A stretch of 59,719 nt of DNA from Bacteroidota bacterium (GTDB taxonomy: Bacteria > Bacteroidota > Bacteroidia > Chitinophagales > Saprospiraceae), in contig PZPC01000029.1 in the NCBI GenBank assembly GCA_003045895.1, positions 1-59,719 on the forward strand, written 5' to 3'. Position 1 is the stretch's first letter, and the number at the start of each line of letters is the position of its first letter. Position numbers and translations under genes: made by a program. The notes beneath the pieces are model-generated. The model was not told the origin of the DNA, made no database searches, and saw nothing but the letters and a program-made list of their open reading frames with translations. Shown here one piece after another: positions 52,033 through 59,719 of this stretch.

Positions 52033-53571
52033 ATGTTTCGAAATTACCTAATCCTACCTGTATTAGCACTACTGCTTGTCGCAAGTTGTAGCAGAACGCA
52101 AATTTCGTCTGAAGGCGACATTACGCTTGCTACGCCCGAGCGCATGAGCAAAGCGGCCATCAATGAATTTGTCTTACAGCAATTGCAACAAAAACAAGTC
52201 TTCAAATGGGAAACCGCTTCTGTAGATCTCGTTTGGAGCGCTATTTCATGGGGCAATGATATTGCAGCCATTGGCTACCAACCTGCTGGTTTTAGCAATA
52301 TCGAAGACAAGATGCATGAGATAGACATTACCACGCCAGCCTGGCGCAATGTACGCCAGGACTTGATCGACTTCGTTTTGCATGAGACTCAAAAGTATTT
52401 CCCCAACGACAACATCACGGAGGAAAAGCTACTGATGGGCCACCCCGTAGAAGAAGTGCTGCCTAATTTTAATATCTTAATCAAGCATCCTGCCATTGTG
52501 GAAGCTTTGCGCAACCGTACCGATGTACGCTATGTAGAGCCCATGAACTACACCATGGAAGAAGTAGCTGATCGCAGTGATTCAGGTTGTGACGTTACGC
52601 CAAATTATAATATCCCATCTGCTGATTACACGACGACTTCCCCGGCTGTCAAGATTCCTTGGAATTTCCATTTACTCAATATTCCTACTGCGTGGAGCAC
52701 CAGCCAGGGGAACAATATTGGGGTGTGCCTGATTGATACAGGCACCTCTCCTAATCAGCCCAAATTAGGCAGCCAGTTTGCCTCAGGACAATCAACAGGT
52801 CGCTATATTTCCCGTTATGGCACTTACGTAAGTTCCTGGTGGTGGTGGGCCTCACCTGATGGCCCGGACGATGATTGCGGACATGGCACACAAATGGCAG
52901 GGCTTATTTCAGCGCCACGTGCTTCGGGTGGTTCTTCGGTGGGGGTAGCCTATAAAGCCGATTTGATTGCCTATCGCGCTACTGGTGATGTGATTGTCAA
53001 CAGCTCAAACGAAAAAAACGGTGTAAAAGACGCGCTGGTAGCTGCTGGCAACCGTAGTGATGTAAAAATCATCAGCATGTCTATTGGCGATGTATTTTAC
53101 AGCAGCACGGTAGCCGATGGTATTTTCTACGCCTACAACAAAGGCAAACTCATCTTTGCCGCAGCGGGAACATCGCTGAGTTGGACCAGTTGGTGGGGTG
53201 TTATTTTCCCTGCTAACATGTCTCAAACGGTAGCAGTAACTGGTGTTAAAGAAGGCTTCCCTTTGGTGCGTTGTAATACCTGCCATGATGGTAGCGAGGT
53301 AGATTTTATTGTGCCTATGCAGCGCCGCAATGACGACAGCCGTACTTCGCTTACTTTGGCCATGAGTGGTGATGTTCCTGCTTATGTGGGCGGTTCTAGC
53401 GCCGCTACGGCTACTACAGCAGGTATTGCAGCCTTGGTTTGGGCTACCAATCCAGGTCAGAGCCGTACGCAGATACTAAATAGACTAAAAAATGCGGCTT
53501 CTATTTATCCTGGCCGCGATGGTAATTTTGGCTGGGGAATAATTGATGCGCAATATGCGGTGACCCACTAA
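52033..53571 (+). CDS. S8 (subtilisin-family) serine peptidase, lipoprotein
   Basis: The 512-aa protease has lipobox LLVASC (Cys19) and an N-terminal region of about 170 residues acting as prodomain. Catalytic triad: Asp235 in CLIDTGTSP, His284 in DDDCGHGTQMAGLI, Ser456 in GGSSAATATTAG. The usual GTSMAAP is altered to GSSAATA. WWWWASPDGPDD before the His motif is an unusual aromatic loop. Lipidation predicts a periplasmic or surface enzyme. The base composition looks more AT-rich than its neighbours, a possible sign of separate origin. Terminator at 53599-53633. Confidence 0.9.
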   Translation: MFRNYLILPVLALLLVASCSRTQISSEGDITLATPERMSKAAINEFVLQQLQQKQVFKWETASVDLVWSAISWGNDIAAIGYQPAGFSNIEDKMHEIDITTPAWRNVRQDLIDFVLHETQKYFPNDNITEEKLLMGHPVEEVLPNFNILIKHPAIVEALRNRTDVRYVEPMNYTMEEVADRSDSGCDVTPNYNIPSADYTTTSPAVKIPWNFHLLNIPTAWSTSQGNNIGVCLIDTGTSPNQPKLGSQFASGQSTGRYISRYGTYVSSWWWWASPDGPDDDCGHGTQMAGLISAPRASGGSSVGVAYKADLIAYRATGDVIVNSSNEKNGVKDALVAAGNRSDVKIISMSIGDVFYSSTVADGIFYAYNKGKLIFAAAGTSLSWTSWWGVIFPANMSQTVAVTGVKEGFPLVRCNTCHDGSEVDFIVPMQRRNDDSRTSLTLAMSGDVPAYVGGSSAATATTAGIAALVWATNPGQSRTQILNRLKNAASIYPGRDGNFGWGIIDAQYAVTH

Positions 53572-53598
53572 GGTTGCCAATCATTTTAACTTAACAAC

Positions 53599-53633
53599 AG
53601 AAAGCCATCCCGAAATGATCGGGATGGCTTTCT
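53599..53633. terminator. Bidirectional terminator between the S8 peptidase gene and pruA
   Basis: A perfect 15-bp stem (53599-53613 with 53619-53633, arm agaaagccatcccga) and a 5-nt loop, between convergent genes. Confidence 0.9.
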
Positions 53634-53660
53634 TATTGGTTTATCGTTTATTCGAATGGT

Positions 53661-55292
53661 TTACGCCTCACCCAAAAATGGGTAACGGTAATTCTGGGCT
53701 GGCACAAAGCTCTCCTTGATGGTCCGGGCGCTGACCCAACGGTAGAGGTTGAGTACGGATCCCGCCTTGTCGTTGGTACCCGAGCCACGTGCCCCACCAA
53801 ATGGTTGTTGCCCCACCACTGCGCCCGTGGGTTTATCATTGATGTAAAAATTCCCTGCGGCGTGGCGCAATTTATCCATCGCCAGGTTGATGGCCCAGCG
53901 CTCACGCGCAAAGATGGAGCCCGTCAGGGCGTACGGCGATGTTTGGTCTACTATTTCCAGGGTCGCCTCAAATTCGGCGTCGGGATAAACGTAGATCGTT
54001 AATACCGGACCAAAAATTTCCTCTTCCAACGTGCGGTAATGGGGGTCGGTGGTAACAATGACCGTTGGCTCAACAAAATAACCCTGCGACTTGTCGCTAT
54101 TCCCACCAGCGATGATTTCGGCTTGGCTATCCTGCCTGGCCTGGGCCAGGTAAGCACTGATCTTGTCAAAGGACCGCTCGTCGATGACCGCATTGATGAA
54201 ATTCGACATATCTTCGACCGTTCCCATCTTGAAGGTCGCCAGATCCGCCAACAACCGTTCCTTGATTGCGGGCCACAAGCTGGCCGGAAGGTAAGCACGG
54301 GAAGCGGCAGAGCATTTTTGGCCCTGGTATTCGAAGGCGCCACGCGCCAGTCCTACGGCTACTTCTACGGGGTTCGACGAAGCGTGCGCCACCACAAAAT
54401 CCTTCCCGCCGGTCTCTCCGACGATGCGGGGATAGGAACGGTAATTGGTAATGTTCTTACCAATGGTCGTCCAGAGGTGTTGGAATACGTTGGTGCTACC
54501 GGTGAAGTGAAGTCCGGCAAAATCCCGGTGCGAAAACACGATGTCACCCGCCATTGGTCCATCCACATAGATGAGGTTGATCACCCCGGCAGGAAGGCCC
54601 GCTTCGTGAAAGATTTCCATCACCAATTTGGCAGCGAAGACCTGGGTTTCGGCCGGTTTCCAAACCACGACGTTGCCCATCATAGCTGGTGCTGCAGGTA
54701 GGTTACCCGCAATAGCCGTGAAGTTGAACGGCGTAATCGCAAAAACAAACCCCTCCAGGGCCCGGTATTCCAGGCGGTTCCAAACGGTAGTTGAGCTCGT
54801 GGGTTGCTCCTGATAAATTTGCGTCATGTACTGCACATTGAAGCGCAGAAAGTCTACCAATTCAGCCACGCAGTCGATCTCAGCCTGGTAAATGCTTTTA
54901 CTCTGCCCCAGCATCGTAGCTGCATTCATGCGGCTCCGGTAAGGACCGCTAATGAGGTCGGCTGCTTTCAGGAAAACGGCAGCGCGATCCTGCCAGGGCA
55001 TGTTTTCCCAAGCGGGCTGAGCCGCAACTGCAGCCTTAATAGCGGCTTTTACGTGCTGCGCATCCCCGCGGTGGAAGTGAGCCAGCGTATGTTGGTGTTC
55101 GTGTGGTGGATGAACAGCAACGCGATCTTTGGTGGTCACCCATTCGCCGTTAATGTACATCGGCAGTTCCAGCGGATGTGCTTTATAGGCCGCAATGGCC
55201 TCGTGAACATCCGCTCTTTCCGGTGAACCGGGCTGGTACGTCAGAATGGGTTCGTTAACGGGTATTGGTACTTTAAAAAATGCGTTAGCCAT
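53661..55292 (-). CDS. pruA: L-glutamate gamma-semialdehyde dehydrogenase (P5C dehydrogenase)
   Basis: It oxidises glutamate semialdehyde/P5C to glutamate with NAD+, the second step of proline breakdown. 543 aa, the size of the stand-alone (group 1, mitochondrial-like) enzyme. Catalytic Cys in YQGQKCSAASRAY, general-base Glu in IVGETGGKDFVVAH, substrate/anchor motifs FVFAITPFNFTAIAGNLP and FGGARGSGTNDKAG. No proline dehydrogenase gene is adjacent. Read 37 bp downstream of the GT2 gene in the same direction. Confidence 0.95.
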   Translation of the reverse strand: MANAFFKVPIPVNEPILTYQPGSPERADVHEAIAAYKAHPLELPMYINGEWVTTKDRVAVHPPHEHQHTLAHFHRGDAQHVKAAIKAAVAAQPAWENMPWQDRAAVFLKAADLISGPYRSRMNAATMLGQSKSIYQAEIDCVAELVDFLRFNVQYMTQIYQEQPTSSTTVWNRLEYRALEGFVFAITPFNFTAIAGNLPAAPAMMGNVVVWKPAETQVFAAKLVMEIFHEAGLPAGVINLIYVDGPMAGDIVFSHRDFAGLHFTGSTNVFQHLWTTIGKNITNYRSYPRIVGETGGKDFVVAHASSNPVEVAVGLARGAFEYQGQKCSAASRAYLPASLWPAIKERLLADLATFKMGTVEDMSNFINAVIDERSFDKISAYLAQARQDSQAEIIAGGNSDKSQGYFVEPTVIVTTDPHYRTLEEEIFGPVLTIYVYPDAEFEATLEIVDQTSPYALTGSIFARERWAINLAMDKLRHAAGNFYINDKPTGAVVGQQPFGGARGSGTNDKAGSVLNLYRWVSARTIKESFVPAQNYRYPFLGEA

Positions 55293-55329
55293 CAGGTTTT
55301 ATATTTCTGGTTAAGGATTAGTAATCTTA

Positions 55330-56046
55330 CTAAGGTTGCCATTTTTTGAGGGCTACCATGTCGTTCAGGTAGCGCTTGGCCAGCGGGATAATCTCCACGC
55401 GGCTGCTACTCACGTCATCCGTCCATTTAACGGGGAGTTCAAAAAGTTTCAAGTGCTGCCATTCGGCCACCGTCAGGAGTTCGGTGCTGAAAAACCACCC
55501 ATCGTTTTGAGCGCCCCCGGCCATCAGTGCGGGAAGTCGATCGCGGCGAAGGAATTTAAACCCGCACATGCCATCGGAAAATCCTACCCCGAGGTATAGC
55601 TTCAGTAAATAATTGAAGACCCGGGAAGCGATCTCTCTTTTCAGCGGTCGGTTAATGACTTCCGACTGAGGGTGCAGGCGGCTGCCATAGACCACGTCAT
55701 ACCCCTGCTCCGCCAACGCTGCATAGGCCGCTAAAAAATGGGGCAAATCCGTGGCCAGGTCCAAATCCATGTACCCTACGATATCGGCCTGCGACTGCAG
55801 CCAGGAAGTTTTCAACGCCAGGCCTACCCCTTTGCGGGGAACACTGACCCACCGTACTTCCTGATACGTTTCACTCAACTCCTGGGCAATTGCACGCGTA
55901 CGGTCAGTAGAACCATTGTCGGCAATAACAATTTGCCATTGACCAGCCTGGGAGAAATGAGCCTGCAAAAAATGGTGCAGTATACCCACGTTGTCGGCCA
56001 GGGTCAACTCCTCATTCAATACAGGAATAGTAACGTCAAAAGTCAT
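55330..56046 (-). CDS. GT2-family glycosyltransferase (dolichol-phosphate mannosyltransferase-like)
   Basis: 238 aa with a GT-A fold and no membrane segments. MTFDVTIPVLNEELTLADNV opens it; the metal-binding DxD appears as YMDLDLATDLP, the stretch VVYGSRLHPQSEV and GVGFSDGMCGFKFLRRD follow, and CGFKF-type acceptor motif fits the DPM1/DPG synthase group, which charges polyprenyl phosphate with a hexose. It diverges from the three-gene envelope locus across 144 bp and is followed by pruA. Confidence 0.88.
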   Translation of the reverse strand: MTFDVTIPVLNEELTLADNVGILHHFLQAHFSQAGQWQIVIADNGSTDRTRAIAQELSETYQEVRWVSVPRKGVGLALKTSWLQSQADIVGYMDLDLATDLPHFLAAYAALAEQGYDVVYGSRLHPQSEVINRPLKREIASRVFNYLLKLYLGVGFSDGMCGFKFLRRDRLPALMAGGAQNDGWFFSTELLTVAEWQHLKLFELPVKWTDDVSSSRVEIIPLAKRYLNDMVALKKWQP

Positions 56047-56190
56047 GGTAAAGATTTAAAACGGGCCCAGCGGTTTGTTTTTCTATCAAAAAAAGCCCTC
56101 TATTGCCCGCGTTTGTGCGAAGATAGAGCAGCTTTAGGATTTTCTGGGATACTTTTACTTACTTTGTGAAAAATCCATTACCGCAGTACA

Positions 56191-56853
56191 ATGGCTATAC
56201 TAAAAAACCTCAAATCACTCTTCGTCATCGAAGAAGAAGAACCTGCCAAAGGAAAAACTGCTGCTCCGGCAGGAAAAACAACGCCGGCGCCACCAGTTAC
56301 TTCCGGGCCTGCCCACACTAAAACCACCACTACCGGCAAAGTCACGCCTAAATTTACCGACATCCTACTGGGTGCAATGGAAAAAGCCAATCTGGATGGT
56401 TTTGATTACCTGGAATATAAAAAATCGCTGCAGTCCCTGCAAAAGATGAACATGGCCGAAGCCACGGCTTACCAATCTGCTTTTGCGATGGCGCAAACCA
56501 TGGGCGCTACCCCCGAACTCCTGGTCCAAACGGCCCAGCATTACCTGAAGGTGCTCCAGCAAGAAGAAGCAAAATTTGGTAGCGCGCTGGCCAACCAGCA
56601 ACAAAGCCGCATCGGCAGCAAGCGCGAGGAACAGTTGCAAATGCAACAGGCCATCAAAGACAAAGAAGCACAAATTCAGCAGTTACAGGCCGAAATTGCA
56701 CAGCATCAGGAGAAATTAAGTAAATTAGATGGTGAAATCAGTGATGCGGTAGCCACGATTGAAAATACCAAAGTCGACTTCTTCGCCTCCTACCAGAATT
56801 TGGTCGGCCAAATCCAGGCAGATGTCGAAAAGATGAAACAATATCTTAAATAA
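56191..56853 (+). CDS. Soluble helical/coiled-coil protein, first gene of an envelope locus
   Basis: The family is not recognised. 220 aa in three parts: a short basic-hydrophobic start then acidic run (MAILKNLKSLFVIEEEEPAK), a Pro/Thr/Ala/Lys-rich linker (about 18-54), a helical domain (about 55-120; KFTDILLGAMEKANLDGFDY, AQTMGATPELLVQTAQHYL), and a long coiled coil (about 125-215). No signal peptide or membrane span, so cytoplasmic. It is 17 nt upstream of the membrane-anchored coiled-coil gene and likely forms a complex with it. Compare phage-shock or TelA/XpaC-type helpers, but no homology is claimed. Confidence 0.8.
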   Translation: MAILKNLKSLFVIEEEEPAKGKTAAPAGKTTPAPPVTSGPAHTKTTTTGKVTPKFTDILLGAMEKANLDGFDYLEYKKSLQSLQKMNMAEATAYQSAFAMAQTMGATPELLVQTAQHYLKVLQQEEAKFGSALANQQQSRIGSKREEQLQMQQAIKDKEAQIQQLQAEIAQHQEKLSKLDGEISDAVATIENTKVDFFASYQNLVGQIQADVEKMKQYLK

Positions 56854-56870
56854 CAACCTTTTTACCTTAG

Positions 56871-57890
56871 ATGGATAAGACACAAATCAAACAAAAATCA
56901 TTTTGGCAGCGCCCGGAAGGGATTACAGGTCTCATTTTTCTGGCCGCCCTGGTAGCCGGAGTGGGCTTTCTCGTGACGGCTCTGCCATGGGCTGCTATTT
57001 TTGCCAATACCCTCTACCTGGCTGGCACCCTGGCGGTACTGGGTGTAATTGTTTATATGGTGCTCGACCCTAAAATGCGGGCACTCGTCAGTTTTTCCTA
57101 CAAAAGCGTGATGCGCTGGATTACCGGTCTTTTTGTCAAAGTAGACCCGATTGGCATCCTGAAATCCTACGTGGAAGACCTTCAGGACAACTTGCGCAAG
57201 ATGAACAAGCAGATCAGCCAACTGCGGGCCCAAATGCACAAGCTCAAAGAGATCATCGTCAATAACCGAAAAGAAATTGCGTCTAACCTGCAAATGGCGA
57301 GCAAAGCCAAGGAGACGCAGAAGACCAACGTGATGATCCTCAAGTCGCGGCGGGCAGGTCGCCTCAAAGAGTCTAATGTGAAGCTCGACGACCTTTATAA
57401 GCGCATGGAAGTGCTCTACCGGGTACTTACCAAAATGTATGAGAACAGCCAGATCCTTTCGGAAGATATTAAGGACCAGGTAATGGTCAAAGAGCAGGAA
57501 CGCAAGGCGATCCACGCTTCCCATTCTGCCATGAACTCTGCTATGAGCGTTATTTCTGGTGACCCCGACAAGCGCGCCATGTTTGATATGGCTATGGAAG
57601 CGGTCACCGAAGATGTGGGCAACAAAGTAGGCGAAATGGAACGCTTCATGGAGGTTTCGGCCAACTTTATGAATTCAATCGATCTACAGGAAGGTATTTT
57701 CGAAGAAGAAGGCCTCACCATGCTGGAAAAATGGGAAAAGGAAAGTACGTCCTTCCTGCTTGGAGACGAAAAATTATCGCTCTTGCTGGAAGCCGAAGAC
57801 GACAGTAATATTCTGGACTTGAATGCGCCAGTAAAAGAAAAAATTCGCGAGAGCAATCATCGCAACCAATACGACAATTTCTTTGAGTAA
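56871..57890 (+). CDS. Two-span membrane-anchored coiled-coil protein (PspA/ESCRT-III-like or XpaC-like layout)
   Basis: 339 aa. Two N-terminal membrane helices (about 18-38, GITGLIFLAALVAGVGFLV; 46-66, NTLYLAGTLAVLGVIVYMVL) are followed by a long cytoplasmic helical region (about 90-290) starting DPIGILKSYVEDLQDNLRKM. This start plus a helical hairpin and a distal acidic segment recall PspA/Vipp1 (ESCRT-III-like) proteins, though those lack membrane spans; Firmicute XpaC also has two N-terminal spans plus coiled coil and usually pairs with TelA. No catalytic motif is seen. Middle gene of a three-gene unit; the next gene starts 52 nt later. Confidence 0.8.
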   Translation: MDKTQIKQKSFWQRPEGITGLIFLAALVAGVGFLVTALPWAAIFANTLYLAGTLAVLGVIVYMVLDPKMRALVSFSYKSVMRWITGLFVKVDPIGILKSYVEDLQDNLRKMNKQISQLRAQMHKLKEIIVNNRKEIASNLQMASKAKETQKTNVMILKSRRAGRLKESNVKLDDLYKRMEVLYRVLTKMYENSQILSEDIKDQVMVKEQERKAIHASHSAMNSAMSVISGDPDKRAMFDMAMEAVTEDVGNKVGEMERFMEVSANFMNSIDLQEGIFEEEGLTMLEKWEKESTSFLLGDEKLSLLLEAEDDSNILDLNAPVKEKIRESNHRNQYDNFFE

Positions 57891-57942
57891 GCAGTTGTCT
57901 ATCGTTTTGATCCTGATTTTTTAACTAATACCCTATAAATCA

Positions 57943-59490
57943 ATGGCTAGGTTAACCACGTTCTCCAAACTTGTGATCGTATTTTTGGTTGTAGCTGCTG
58001 CTTTTTTTGGCATCCGTTACGCCATGAATTCCGGCCTGATCGACGGTTCGGCTGTTGCCAATGGCACCTCCCAGGGCAACACCAGCAGTACTTCGTCACG
58101 CGCAGCCAATGACGATGTCATCCGCATCGGTGTCGTCACCTGGGGTGGCTATGCCGGTGGTCAATACTTCAACGAAGGCTTCGCGGCCAGTACAGCCTCC
58201 CGCTTCACCAAAGAATACGGCATCAATGTGGAATTTGTCCTCAACGACGACGTCGACGCCTCCCTCAATGCCTGGAAAGCCGGTGATCTCGACCTCCACT
58301 GGTACACGATGGACGCTTTTCCGACCATCGTCTCCGGCCTGAGTGCCTTTGATCCCGTTGCCCTTTTCCAGGCCGACTGGTCGCGGGGTGGCGACGCCAT
58401 TGTTGTTCGCCGGGGCATCAGTTCTGTCGCCGACCTGAAGGGCAAGAAAATTGCCGTGGCCGAACTCACGCCTTCGCACTCTTTTCTCATCTGGTTGCTG
58501 GATGCCGGTGGTTTGAGCATCAACGATGTAACCATTGTCGCACAAGCTTCAGCCGTCGATGCCGCTGCCGCCTTTAAGAGCCAGCAAGTAGATGCTGCCG
58601 TGGTCTGGAGCCCCGACGATGAAATTTCCGTGCGGGCGGTGCCCGGTTCGCGGGTTTTGGAAAGCACCCGCTCGGCTTCCAATATCATCGCCGATTTCTT
58701 CTTCGCCAAGCGCGAATATGTGAACGCTAACCGCGACAAACTGCAGAAACTATACGAAGGCTGGATGAAAGGTGCCGCCGAGATCAATACTTCGGCCACT
58801 GCCAAAGCCAAGGCGGGCAAAATCTTGTCCGAAGGCCTCGGCATCCCTGAAGTGGACGCCATTGCTTCCATCGACAATGTTCGGCTGGTAACCCACGGCG
58901 ACAACCTCAACTTCTTTGGCCTCAATACCGCCTTTACCGGCGTTGATGGTAGCGCCCTTTACCGCCGCATGACCAATGAATACCAAAAACTGGGCGTCGT
59001 CGATGGCAATGTGCCCAGCTGGCGGCAGATCAGCATGCCTACACTGGTGCAAAAAACAACCCTCACCGGCCCCGAAAATGCCGCTGAAGCCAGCAAAAGC
59101 TTCACCAAAGTAGAAGACAACGCCGCGAAAAACCTGGAAGCCATCGCCTCTAAACCCGTGAGTATCTCCTTCCGAACCGGCGAAGATGCACTTGACGAGA
59201 ATTCCAAGTATATCATCGACAAGGAATTTGTGGAAATTGCCAAGGCCTTTGCCAATGCCCGTATTCGCATCGAAGGCAATACCGACAACGTTGGTTCCCG
59301 AGCGGCCAACATCGCCTTGTCGGAGCGGCGAGCCCGCGCGGTAGCCGATTATCTGATCAAGGAACACAACATGTCGCCCAACCGTCTCATTGTGGTCGGT
59401 AACGGTCCCGATAAACCGGTAGCGAGTAACAATACGGCCGACGGTAAAGCCAAAAACCGACGCACCGACTTCCAGTTGGTACGAGAGTAA
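57943..59490 (+). CDS. Membrane-tethered periplasmic binding protein fused to an OmpA domain
   Basis: 515 aa. One N-terminal membrane helix (LVIVFLVVAAAFFGIRYAM) with a short cytoplasmic start, then a periplasmic solute-binding domain (about 45-345; RIGVVTWGGYAGGQYFNEGF, KGKKIAVAELTPSHSFLIWL, VDAAVVWSPDDEISVRAVPG) of the NMT1/SsuA/phosphate-binding type. A linker follows, then an OmpA/MotB peptidoglycan-binding domain (about 395-513: SISFRTGEDALDENSKYIID, RIEGNTDNVGSRAANIALSE, RLIVVGNGPDKPVASN, KNRRTDFQL), whose Asp (GNTDN) and Arg (KNRR) are intact. No ABC permease is near, so it is a sensor rather than an importer. Last gene; terminator at 59520-59562. Confidence 0.88.
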   Translation: MARLTTFSKLVIVFLVVAAAFFGIRYAMNSGLIDGSAVANGTSQGNTSSTSSRAANDDVIRIGVVTWGGYAGGQYFNEGFAASTASRFTKEYGINVEFVLNDDVDASLNAWKAGDLDLHWYTMDAFPTIVSGLSAFDPVALFQADWSRGGDAIVVRRGISSVADLKGKKIAVAELTPSHSFLIWLLDAGGLSINDVTIVAQASAVDAAAAFKSQQVDAAVVWSPDDEISVRAVPGSRVLESTRSASNIIADFFFAKREYVNANRDKLQKLYEGWMKGAAEINTSATAKAKAGKILSEGLGIPEVDAIASIDNVRLVTHGDNLNFFGLNTAFTGVDGSALYRRMTNEYQKLGVVDGNVPSWRQISMPTLVQKTTLTGPENAAEASKSFTKVEDNAAKNLEAIASKPVSISFRTGEDALDENSKYIIDKEFVEIAKAFANARIRIEGNTDNVGSRAANIALSERRARAVADYLIKEHNMSPNRLIVVGNGPDKPVASNNTADGKAKNRRTDFQLVRE

Positions 59491-59519
59491 GTACTACCCC
59501 CGGCAAAATAAGTCACCTG

Positions 59520-59562
59520 AAAAAGAGGATGTCTCAAACGGAAGAGGCAGCCTCTTTTTTTT
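59520..59562 (+). terminator. Terminator of the coiled-coil/SBP-OmpA operon
   Basis: aaaaagagg (59520-59528) pairs with cctcttttt (59551-59559), with an inner gaggc/gcctc alternative and a following T-run. Confidence 0.8.
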
Positions 59563-59570
59563 ATGCCCCC

Positions 59571-59625
59571 CCGTCGCTTGAAATTTATTTCAAGCCTATC
59601 CCGTCGCTTGAAATTTATTTCAAGC
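59571..59625. repeat. Two copies of a 25-bp repeat, each an internal palindrome
   Basis: ccgtc followed by gcttgaaatttatttcaagc occurs at 59571-59595 and 59601-59625 (30-bp period). The last 20 bases of each copy are a perfect 9-2-9 palindrome. These look like REP-type intergenic elements. Confidence 0.85.
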
Positions 59626-59645
59626 AACCCGTCATATTATATTGT

Positions 59646-59695
59646 CGTAGGCTCCAGCCTACGATAATCGGGATGGGTAGGCGGCCGAAGCCGCC
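59646..59695. repeat. Two further small palindromes (REP-like)
   Basis: cgtaggct-cc-agcctacg (59646-59663) and ggcggc-cgaa-gccgcc (59680-59695) are perfect hairpins, directly following the 25-bp repeats. The second is cut close to the window end. Confidence 0.8.
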
Positions 59696-59719
59696 GTCCC
59701 CCCCACACCACCCGGCATA

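Noticed and set aside
57943-59490. Substrate-binding subunit of an ABC importer
   Set aside because: No permease or ATPase gene is adjacent and the protein is fixed to membrane and cell wall by its tether and OmpA domain.

Overview
The window looks like a chromosomal segment of a Bacteroidota bacterium, most likely a Saprospiria/Lewinella-type marine or soil bacterium. The signs are Por/type IX secretion C-terminal sorting domains, a FecI/FecR/STN-TonB-receptor/DUF4249 uptake locus, Bacteroidota-style promoters (TTTG, about 19 bp, TAnnTTTG), and short AT-rich leaders with little Shine-Dalgarno sequence. The phylum call is firm; the family call is an impression from gene content and balanced base composition.

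Layout. 1-9.6 kb: repeats, trmD, a small unknown gene, a T9SS-exported hydrolase, feoAB behind a DtxR-like operator, a flippase/saccharopine-reductase pair and cytidine deaminase. 9.6-20.7 kb: a GH113-like protein fused to a degenerate peptidase-like region, a DUF4442 thioesterase-like protein, an M20 dipeptidase, a prolyl oligopeptidase overlapping the c-di-AMP synthase gene cdaA, unknown exported proteins, an FKBP lipoprotein and miaE. 20.7-26.2 kb: the FecI-FecR-TonB receptor-DUF4249 cell-surface signalling locus. 26.4-29 kb: an AgcS symporter and an OmpA lipoprotein.

29.0-32.8 kb holds a four-gene operon: J-domain/pseudokinase, vWA protein, PurA-like ligase and NADAR-domain protein. A textbook promoter drives it, with two palindromic operators. 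A third operator of the same design (12-bp arms, 7-nt spacer) sits in the leader of cdd 24 kb away, so one unseen regulator probably links NAD/ADP-ribose, purine-like ligation and pyrimidine-nucleoside functions. This is one of the two best candidates for an undescribed system.

33-55 kb is mostly housekeeping: SUI1/YciH, mutS2, aroC, fdx-iscX-kdsC, DUF1573-yajC-ybbR, aroK, folE, lpd, prfB (with its programmed +1 frameshift), nrnA, ndk, yggS and pruA. Interspersed are a tandem CbbX/SpoVK-type AAA+ protein with a duplicated N-terminal domain, a candidate structured ncRNA, an orphan terminator and a broken T9SS gene.

56.1-59.5 kb is the second candidate system: a three-gene operon of a soluble coiled-coil protein, a membrane-anchored coiled-coil protein that recalls PspA/ESCRT-III or XpaC, and a membrane-tethered periplasmic binding protein fused to a peptidoglycan-binding OmpA domain. 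Together they could form an envelope-spanning sensor or stress complex. The window ends in a nest of small palindromic repeats. No tRNA, rRNA, insertion sequence or CRISPR array was found.
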